Assembly (NCBI GenBank): GCA_027077805.1
Contig: JALWTS010000015.1
Location: 124,001-188,000, forward strand
Source of the DNA: Gammaproteobacteria bacterium
Lineage (GTDB): Bacteria > Pseudomonadota > Gammaproteobacteria > JABHGC01
Length of the DNA stretch: 64,000 nucleotides
Direction: 5' to 3'
Below the pieces are notes generated by a model. That model was not told where the DNA came from. It saw nothing but the letters and a program-made list of their open reading frames with translations, and did not search any database. Below are positions 58,601 through 64,000 of this stretch, in pieces. A program made the translations under genes and the position numbers. Position 1 is the first letter of the stretch; each line of letters opens with the position of its first letter.

Positions 58601-59442
58601 CCTTAAGCAAAAAAACAGGCTTGGAGCATACCCATTTATCTAGCACTCGACGGGATGACAAAATTCGATTTCGTGATATTCAAGCGCAACCTCGTAAAAT
58701 TATTACCGCTCCAACTTGGAGTGGCATTGAATCAGAAGAAGTGAGTTATACCGCCGCTTATACCAATATTCATGAGTATATTCCATTTCGTACTTTAACC
58801 GGACGAGCCCAGTTTTATCAGGATCATGAATGGATGTTGGACTTTGGTGAAGGCTTTTGTTGTTTTCGACCACCTGTGGATTTAAAAGACACGCAAGCCA
58901 TGCCCGATATATTAAAAGACAAACCTCATTTGAGACTGAATTGGATTACTCCCCATAGTAAATGGGGGATTCATAGCACTTATAATGATAACCAACGTAT
59001 GTTAAATCTCAGTCGTGGTGGACCTGTCGTTTGGGTGGCGGAAGTTGATGCTAAATCTATTGGCTTAAAAGATAATGATTGGGTAGAAGCCGTGAATGCT
59101 AATGGGGCGACTGTGGCGAGAGTGGTGGTAAGTCAACGTATTCCGAAAGGGGCGGCGATTATGTATCATGCCCAAGAAAAAATTATCAATGTCCCTGGTT
59201 CACCGACCACTGAAAAGCGTGGGGGTATTTTAAATAGTGTCACCAGAGTCATTGTAAAACCAACGCATATGATTGGTGGCTATGCCCAATTGGCTTATAG
59301 CTTTAATTATTATGGCACAGTGGGATCACAACGGGATGAATATGTCTTACTACACAAAATTGATGATGATAGGATTGATTGGCTAGAACGAGAGTTAACC
59401 CCTGAAAAAGAACAACAGCGAAACCCTGCGGTTTTGAAATGA
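55681..59442 (+). CDS. narG: Respiratory nitrate reductase alpha subunit
   Basis: The 1253-residue protein is full length. It is the Mo-bis-MGD catalytic subunit reducing nitrate to nitrite on the cytoplasmic side of the membrane. The N-terminal FS0 cluster site is His-type (STHGVNCTGSC followed later by RGCQRG). EQTDVPEAADWYN contains the region of the molybdenum-ligating Asp, followed by RTPDAHF. It has no cleavable signal. The start follows GGAG. narH begins 37 nt downstream. Confidence 0.97.
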   Translation: MSHLLERLQFFKRVKQTFSNGHGIVTEEDRQWEEGYRQRWRFDKIVRSTHGVNCTGSCSWNIHIKNGLVAFETQATDYPRTRPDMPNHEPRGCQRGASYSWYLYSPHRVKYPLIRGRLLNLWQQHRQQGKDPVEAWTAIMEDSDQVKQYQSVRGLGGLVRASWETVNEIIAAANIYTIKKYGPDRIAGFSPIPAMSMISYAAGGRYLSLIGAAMLSFYDWYCDLPPSSPQVWGEQTDVPEAADWYNATYIIVSGANLPMTRTPDAHFYSEVRYKGAKVVAMAPDYAEYVKFADLWMPVRQGTDSAVFMAMAHVVLKEFFIEKQVPYFQEYARLYTDLPMQVILRPIDSTDLDDVKAYASDRFLRASDFDNSLEQTNHPEWKTIVYDQDSQSFVCPNGSIGFRWGEDGLWNLKPQVGQQSITAELTCLGQEDGIVMVGFPNFSEEQAKLDYHKVPARQFTINGETVWIASVFDLLVAQYGVDRGFADDNIAKDYQAISAYTPAWQETVTGVKSADVIRTAREFADNAAKTKGKSMVILGAGINHWYHNDMNYRAIMNLLHLCGCVGQSGGGWAHYVGQEKLRPQAGWAPIAFGLDWHKPSRQMNGTSFFYFHTDQWRYERVEADQLLSPTAKAKYKGHQLADYNIIAQRLGWLPSAPHFNQSPLDLCQQAIDNGADSEQAISDYVAKQWTDGKLELAYEDIDNPVNFPRNLFVWRSNLLGCSAKGHEYFLKHLLGAQNGVLGDGEEGQCCQEIKWHEQAPMGKLDLLVDINFRLNSTGAYSDIILPTATWYEKHDLNTTDMHPFIHPLSEAVDPGWESRTDWQIFKGLAKVFSELSAKHLSGTYKDLVAVPLMHDSPTELGQALGVQDWKHDDNIEAIQGKNMPVLKVVERQFTDTYKKYTTLGPLLRDQGNQVKGIAWDTTEEYEFLEKLNYTEMEAGVSQGFPSLADDIAVCEAILSLAPETNGEVAYKGWQALSKKTGLEHTHLSSTRRDDKIRFRDIQAQPRKIITAPTWSGIESEEVSYTAAYTNIHEYIPFRTLTGRAQFYQDHEWMLDFGEGFCCFRPPVDLKDTQAMPDILKDKPHLRLNWITPHSKWGIHSTYNDNQRMLNLSRGGPVVWVAEVDAKSIGLKDNDWVEAVNANGATVARVVVSQRIPKGAAIMYHAQEKIINVPGSPTTEKRGGILNSVTRVIVKPTHMIGGYAQLAYSFNYYGTVGSQRDEYVLLHKIDDDRIDWLERELTPEKEQQRNPAVLK

Positions 59443-59478
59443 TACTCGGGACAAATAGGACAAATTAAGGAGAGAAGA

Positions 59479-61020
59479 ATGAGAATTCGGGCACAAATTG
59501 CCATGATCATGAATTTAGATAAATGTATTGGTTGTCATACTTGCTCTGTGACTTGCAAAAACGTATGGACCAATCGGGCAGGGGTGGAATATGCTTGGTT
59601 TAATAATGTTGAAAGTAAACCAGGGATTGGTTATCCCCAACATTGGGAAGATCAAGAAAAATGGCGTGGGGGTTGGCAGTTAAAAAAGGGTAAATTGGAA
59701 TTAAAATCAGGCACTCGTTTAACTCGTTTGGTTAATATCTTTGCCAATCCCGATATGCCTGAAATTGATGATTATGGCGAACCTGTCACCTATGACTATT
59801 CGCATTTGCAAACCAGTCCATTAGCTGAAGCCGCCCCTACGGCAAGACCACGTTCTTTAATTGATGGTCAACGGGTAGAAAAATTGCATTGGGGCAGTAA
59901 TTGGGAAGATGATTTAGCCGGTGAATTTTCGGAACGCAGTCAAGATGTGAATTTTACCGAAGTCAATAAACAAATGTATGCCGATTTTGAAAATACCTTT
60001 CATTTATATTTACCCAGAATTTGTAATCATTGTTTAAATCCATCTTGTGTGGCTTCCTGTCCTTCAGGGTCTTTATATAAACGGGAAGAAGATGGCATTG
60101 TATTAGTGGATCAAGATAAATGTCGTGGTTGGCGAATGTGTGTTTCTGCCTGTCCTTATAAAAAGATTTATTACAACTGGGAATCGGGCAAAGCGGAAAA
60201 ATGTTTGTTTTGTTACCCTAGAGTTGAATCAGGTATGCCAACGGTTTGTTCTGAAACCTGTGTCGGACGGATTCGTTATATGGGAGTCATGTTATATGAT
60301 GCGGATGCCATTGAACAAACTGCCAGTGCTGAAAATGAAGAAGATTTATATCAACAACATTTAAATTTGTTTTTAGATCCCAATAATCCTGAGATTATCA
60401 AACTGGCTAAGGAACAAGGGATTCCGCATTCTTGGTTAGAAGCCGCCCAAAAATCACCCATTTATAAAATGGCAGTAGAATGGAAAGTGGCTTTACCTTT
60501 ACATCCTGAGTTTCGTACCTTACCAATGGTTTGGTATGTACCCCCATTATCGCCTGTGCAATCACAAATTGATCAAGGCAATTTACCCACACAGGGGGAT
60601 GGTATGATGCCAACCCCAGATATTTTGCGTATTCCATTGCAATATTTAGCGAATTTATTTACCGCAGGTGATGAAACCGCCGTGTATCAGTCATTAAGTC
60701 GCTTAATGGCATTACGCAGTTATCAACGTAGTAAACATGTGGAAGGTGAAACCAAGCAAGAAGTCTTAGATAAGGTTGGTTTAACGGTAGAACAAGTGGA
60801 ACAAATGTATCGTTATATGGCCATAGCTAACTATGAAGATAGGTTTGTGATTCCTACCGGACATGAAGAATTACGCAATAAAGATAGTTATGCTTTACAA
60901 GGTTATAATGGCATTAGTTTTGATGGGACTTCTAAGGGGACTCATCCATTTAATGCCTTTCCTAAGCAACGTTCGGCTTCGGTATTTGTTGATCTGCCTA
61001 AAAGCAGTAATAAAGGTTAA
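59479..61020 (+). CDS. narH: Respiratory nitrate reductase beta subunit
   Basis: The 513-residue iron-sulfur subunit carries four Cys groups for three [4Fe-4S] and one [3Fe-4S] cluster: CIGCHTCSVTC, CNHCLNPSCVASC, CRGWRMCVSAC (Trp in place of the fourth Cys, as in NarH of E. coli) and CLFCYPR with a later CSETC. It passes electrons from NarI to NarG. The start follows AAGGAGAGA. narJ starts 10 nt after the stop. Confidence 0.97.
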   Translation: MRIRAQIAMIMNLDKCIGCHTCSVTCKNVWTNRAGVEYAWFNNVESKPGIGYPQHWEDQEKWRGGWQLKKGKLELKSGTRLTRLVNIFANPDMPEIDDYGEPVTYDYSHLQTSPLAEAAPTARPRSLIDGQRVEKLHWGSNWEDDLAGEFSERSQDVNFTEVNKQMYADFENTFHLYLPRICNHCLNPSCVASCPSGSLYKREEDGIVLVDQDKCRGWRMCVSACPYKKIYYNWESGKAEKCLFCYPRVESGMPTVCSETCVGRIRYMGVMLYDADAIEQTASAENEEDLYQQHLNLFLDPNNPEIIKLAKEQGIPHSWLEAAQKSPIYKMAVEWKVALPLHPEFRTLPMVWYVPPLSPVQSQIDQGNLPTQGDGMMPTPDILRIPLQYLANLFTAGDETAVYQSLSRLMALRSYQRSKHVEGETKQEVLDKVGLTVEQVEQMYRYMAIANYEDRFVIPTGHEELRNKDSYALQGYNGISFDGTSKGTHPFNAFPKQRSASVFVDLPKSSNKG

Positions 61021-61029
61021 AGGTGGACT

Positions 61030-61548
61030 ATGTTATATAAATTACTTTCATTATTGTTGCAATATCCTAATCGAGAACTTTATCAAGCACTACCCGTATT
61101 ACAGTCTGACGTGAAAACGGGGAAGAATTTAACTTCCGTTGAACAACAAGTCTTATTTGATTGGTTGAGTTGGGCAGGTTCGCAAGCATTAATGGATTGG
61201 CAATCTTGTTATGTTGATACCTTTGATTTTAGTCCAGAAAATTGTTTGTATCTTACTTACCATTTATATAAAGACGATAGGGACAGGGGGTTGGCTTTAG
61301 TGGAATTGTCCGAGCATTATCAGCAAGCGGGTTTTGATTTATCGCAATCTAAAGAACTTCCGGATTATTTACCCGTAATTTTGGAATATACCAGCAGTTT
61401 AGACGCAACTGAAGCCCAGTTTTTCTTACATCCTATGTTAAAAGTGGTTCAAACTATGGTGGATAACTTGCAAAAACTGTCTAGTCCATATGCAACATTA
61501 CTGCAATTATTAGTAGAACACAATCATCTAAGTAAAAAGGTGGCATAG
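61030..61548 (+). CDS. narJ: Nitrate reductase assembly chaperone
   Basis: The 172-residue alpha-helical protein is in the NarJ position and carries the family's N-terminal LLSLLLQYPNREL and central YVDTFDFSPENCLYLTYHLYKDDRDRG segments (the latter matching the conserved FDxxxxxxLYLTxHxxGDxRxRG pattern). It inserts the molybdenum cofactor into NarG. It is short against E. coli NarJ (about 236 residues), lacking much of the C-terminal tail. The start follows AAAGGTGG. Confidence 0.92.
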   Translation: MLYKLLSLLLQYPNRELYQALPVLQSDVKTGKNLTSVEQQVLFDWLSWAGSQALMDWQSCYVDTFDFSPENCLYLTYHLYKDDRDRGLALVELSEHYQQAGFDLSQSKELPDYLPVILEYTSSLDATEAQFFLHPMLKVVQTMVDNLQKLSSPYATLLQLLVEHNHLSKKVA

Positions 61549-61550
61549 TC

Positions 61551-62243
61551 ATGGATTTACATTATTTTCTTTATGGTATTTATCCGTATATTGTTTTAGC
61601 CGTATTTTTATTAGGCAGTTGGTTACGATTTGACTATGCCCAATATTCTTGGAAATCCGATTCCAGCCAATTATTATCCAAGCGTTATTTGCGATTAGGC
61701 AGTAATTTATTTCATGTTGGGGTATTAGTGTTATTTTTGGGGCATTTTGCAGGCTTAGTCATGCCAGTGGAATTATGGCATAGTTTAGGCATCAGTGATT
61801 TAACCCACCAATGGATTGCCATTATTGCGGGTACGATTTTTGGTATGATGGCATTAGCGGGTGCGATTATTTTGTTAATTCGACGCTTAACAAATTCCAG
61901 AGTAAAGGCTACTAGTCGCTTTATGGATATTTTTATTTTAATTTGGTTGATTTTAACCTTATTGGCAGGCTTATCCACCTTACCTGCCTCTATTCATCAT
62001 GCCTATGAAAATGACCCTTCAGTGATGTTGGTTTTAGGGGAGTGGGTACAAAGTGGTTTATCGCTACAAATTCAGTCAGCCTTATTAAATGAAGTGGATT
62101 GGGTGTTTAAAATTCATTTGTTTTTTGGCTTAACCGTATTTTTATTATTTCCATTTTCACGGTTAGTTCATATTTGGAGTGCACCCTTAGGCTATCTCAT
62201 GCGTGCTTACCAAATTGTACGGCGTAAACCTCGAACATTATGA
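61551..62243 (+). CDS. narI: Respiratory nitrate reductase gamma subunit (cytochrome b)
   Basis: The 230-residue membrane protein has five hydrophobic segments and conserved histidines in FHVGVLVLFLGHFAGL and FKIHLFFGLTVFLLFPFSRLVHIWSAP that fit the two b-type heme ligand sets. It oxidises quinol at the periplasmic side. It starts 2 nt after narJ with AAGGTGG inside the narJ end, so it is translationally coupled. Confidence 0.95.
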   Translation: MDLHYFLYGIYPYIVLAVFLLGSWLRFDYAQYSWKSDSSQLLSKRYLRLGSNLFHVGVLVLFLGHFAGLVMPVELWHSLGISDLTHQWIAIIAGTIFGMMALAGAIILLIRRLTNSRVKATSRFMDIFILIWLILTLLAGLSTLPASIHHAYENDPSVMLVLGEWVQSGLSLQIQSALLNEVDWVFKIHLFFGLTVFLLFPFSRLVHIWSAPLGYLMRAYQIVRRKPRTL

Positions 62244-62309
62244 ATATTAGTTGATTAAGTTACTCTAATATACTAATATATTGGGTTAGTTATTAGGGAG
62301 AGAATTATC

Positions 62310-62840
62310 ATGTTATTACAAGTCCAACCCAAAGATTATTTTGCGGATGGTTATCAAGTTTTATGGGATTACCATCAATGTTTTTTATATTATATTAGTG
62401 AATTAAAGCATGTTGAACGACGATTTTATCAACAAACCATTGCGAGTGATACAAATTATCAACAAAAAATACAGCAAATGGTGATGTTTTTAGAAGATGC
62501 CATGTTTCAGCATCATAAAGATGAGGAATTGTGTTTGTTTCCTTATTTAAAACAATATTCCTACTTGGTCGATGGCATGTTGGCTGTTTTAGAAAATGAT
62601 CATCGTGATTTAGAACAAATTTGGCAAGAATTAGCCGCATTTTTATCCAGTCCTAGCACGATTGGTGAAAACGAGCGTTTTATTAAAGTCAGTCAAACTT
62701 ATCGGCGTTGGTTAGAACAACATATTGCCCGAGAAAATGATAATTTTTTACCTGAAGTCAGAAGCATTTTATTACCCGAGCAATGGTATGAAATTGGTAA
62801 AAAAATGGAAGGCTTACGTCATTATCAAGGCATTGTTTAA
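62310..62840 (+). CDS. Hemerythrin-like protein
   Basis: The 176-residue helical protein has a hemerythrin-type ligand pattern: an early DYHQ, then HHKDEE, ENDHRDLE and LEQHIARENDNFLP. A di-iron site is therefore likely. It follows narI by 66 nt with a good AGGGAGAG ribosome-binding site. Hemerythrin-like proteins near nitrate and nitrite reductases often sense or detoxify NO or bind oxygen; which applies here cannot be told. It is the last gene of the plus-strand nitrogen block. Confidence 0.82.
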   Translation: MLLQVQPKDYFADGYQVLWDYHQCFLYYISELKHVERRFYQQTIASDTNYQQKIQQMVMFLEDAMFQHHKDEELCLFPYLKQYSYLVDGMLAVLENDHRDLEQIWQELAAFLSSPSTIGENERFIKVSQTYRRWLEQHIARENDNFLPEVRSILLPEQWYEIGKKMEGLRHYQGIV

Positions 62841-62891
62841 TAAATTCAACTTGATTTGAACAGGTATTATTTGCCATAGCAAAAATAGGCA

Positions 62892-63434
62892 TCATAAAAC
62901 CAACCCAATCTCCTCAATCTTTTGTCCGACCTCTACAGGCAATTGACGAAATCCTTGTTTCAAAGATTTTTGAAATGACTTACGATAGGCAATCGCAACT
63001 TCATAAGTTTGAACGAGTAAATCAGGTTGGGTTTCTAATAACACTTCAATAATTAACTGTGCTTGGAGTAAATCTTTTTTGCGTTTTAGGCGATCAATTG
63101 CGGTACGTCTTTGGCTAATTACGATTTTGTGTCATGCAAACCGAGCAGGATTAGGGATATTGACTAAAATACCATGTTGATAGGGGATGATTGCGGGTTC
63201 AATATCGTCAAATAAAAAATCCATAAATCTTAATGGTTTTGCATGTCGTTTAAAACTTTCAATATAAATAGCTTTTGTGTAACCAATTTTGGCAGTTAAA
63301 TACCAGTAATCTTTGTTTTTAATACGTTTTTTACTAAAAGAAATGCCATGACCATGAGATACAGGTTGCATACAGTAGCGAAGTAAATCCGCATAATTGG
63401 TTTGTAATCCAAGCTCAAAAAATTCAAAGTTCAT
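62892..63434 (-). pseudogene. Nucleotidyltransferase-fold protein remnant interrupted by TGA
   Basis: On the minus strand 100 residues run from 63434 to a TGA at 63132-63134, and the same frame then continues for another 79 residues to a TGA at 62892. The two parts join as NPARFA-stop-HKIVISQRR, matching the PARFALHKLIVxQRR pattern of GSU2403-like (PF12281-type) proteins, in which the interrupted position is usually Leu; TTA to TGA would explain it. The second half has no ATG or good ribosome-binding site of its own. The N-terminus also looks short for the family and has no ribosome-binding site, so the gene is probably decayed. Confidence 0.6.
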
Positions 63435-63448
63435 CAGTTATATGAATG

Positions 63449-63480
63449 TTATACTACATTTTTTATTTTTTGTAGTATAA
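63449..63480. repeat. Perfect 10-bp inverted repeat between two minus-strand genes
   Basis: TTATACTACA (63449-63458) and TGTAGTATAA (63471-63480) flank a 12-nt T-rich loop. It is 16 nt after the CYTH gene's stop and 15 nt before the decayed gene's ATG. It could be an operator or a weak terminator; there is no clear T-run in either direction. Confidence 0.6.
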
Positions 63481-63495
63481 CCAAATTTACAGTCA

Positions 63496-63963
63496 TTACC
63501 AATCTTTAAACGGATGTTTAAGCAGTGAAACATTATAATATCTAGGATCATCAGAGACTTCTTCGCCTAACCAGTCAGGGCGGGGATATTTTTGATCGGC
63601 TGAATTAAGTTCAATTTCAGCAACGACCAAGCCTTGATTCTCACCTGCAAACACATCGACTTCCCATACAAACTCTTGATCTTTAATATAGTAACGAGTT
63701 TTTTCAATCATAGGTTTTTGACACAGTTCTGCCAAAATTTCTTGGGCATCTTGTAGGGGGATGGGATATTCATATTCTTTACGAGTAAGCGCTAAAGTCG
63801 TAGATTTTATATTTAAATGAGCCGACTCACCTGAAATCCTCACCCGAATTGAACTATGTTCACTGCCAGATAAATAGCCTTGCACTAAATGTTTTTGTTT
63901 AGTAACTTGGCTTTTCCAATTGTCATTTTTCACTAAAAATTTACGTTCAATTTCAGTTGCCAT
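63496..63963 (-). CDS. CYTH-domain protein (class IV adenylate cyclase/triphosphatase family)
   Basis: The 155-residue protein begins with the signature EIERKF (ExExK) and continues with the basic and acidic strand motifs of the CYTH beta-barrel (IRVRIS, EKTRYYI, WEVDVFAGENQGLVVAEIEL). These bacterial proteins usually hydrolyse tripolyphosphate or triphosphorylated substrates. The length is normal for the short form. The start follows AAGGAAAA. It is monocistronic or co-transcribed with the decayed gene downstream. Confidence 0.92.
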   Translation of the reverse strand: MATEIERKFLVKNDNWKSQVTKQKHLVQGYLSGSEHSSIRVRISGESAHLNIKSTTLALTRKEYEYPIPLQDAQEILAELCQKPMIEKTRYYIKDQEFVWEVDVFAGENQGLVVAEIELNSADQKYPRPDWLGEEVSDDPRYYNVSLLKHPFKDW

Positions 63964-64000
63964 TGATTTTCCTTAGTTTTTTTATGGTTTTATTGGATCA

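Noticed and set aside
63118..63136. A separate gene starting at the ATG overlapping the TGA at 63132
   Set aside because: That frame stops after six codons; the downstream homology lies in the frame of the first half, supporting a single interrupted gene.

Overview
The window is AT-rich (CAA, TTA and ATT codons dominate) and densely coded. It carries respiratory nitrate reductase, NirBD, sigma-54-type promoters, hybrid histidine kinases and GGDEF-EAL signalling. This fits a low-GC gammaproteobacterium, perhaps a Beggiatoa/Thiotrichales-like filamentous sulfur bacterium; that placement is inference from gene content only. No rRNA, tRNA, CRISPR array or insertion sequence was recognised.

Layout. 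(1) 1-32219: one giant NRPS gene, open at the left edge. It starts with a fatty-acyl-AMP ligase and a carrier protein, followed by six consecutive heterocyclization-adenylation-carrier modules whose pocket residues read as the cysteine code, then three C-A-T modules. The first of those three has its A domain split by a decayed C/A remnant. No thioesterase or reductase is present. The predicted product is a lipopeptide with six adjacent cysteine-derived thiazoline-type rings followed by glycine and two unassigned residues. (2) 32223-36655: a PotD-like periplasmic binding protein, a REC-PAS-histidine kinase and a secreted alpha/beta hydrolase. (3) 36749-38488: endonuclease III, an HvfA-like Cys-rich repeat peptide (candidate RiPP metallophore precursor) and a small exported coiled-coil protein. 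(4) 38578-45918: five-protein-scale signalling block of a stand-alone receiver, two membrane hybrid kinases and a REC-PAS-GGDEF-EAL protein. (5) 45996-48320: UDP-glucuronate decarboxylase interrupted by a full-length intein with homing-endonuclease motifs. (6) 48328-62840: a nitrogen island. On the minus strand are a NarK/NasA transporter, a PP2C-kinase fusion and a small membrane protein; on the plus strand are nirB, nirD, a CBS protein, narGHJI and a hemerythrin-like protein. (7) 62892-63963, minus strand: a nonsense-interrupted nucleotidyltransferase-like gene and a CYTH triphosphatase-family gene.

How the parts work together. The nitrogen island couples nitrate uptake, nitrate reduction to nitrite (NarGHI, matured by NarJ) and nitrite reduction to ammonium (NirBD). 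By eye I find matching -24/-12 (GG-N10-GC) promoters in front of narK and nirB, each with a GCAC-N7-GTGC NtrC-type palindrome about 100 bp upstream. This suggests nitrogen-status control, as in the NasA-kinase-NirBD clusters of pseudomonads. The NRPS is followed after 3 bases by the binding-protein gene, so those two are probably co-transcribed; the chemical role of the neighbours is unknown.

Most unusual items: the uninterrupted six-fold Cy-A(Cys)-T assembly line, the split glycine module, the intein in a nucleotide-sugar enzyme, the orphan HvfA-like repeat peptide, and the paired sigma-54/NtrC architecture.
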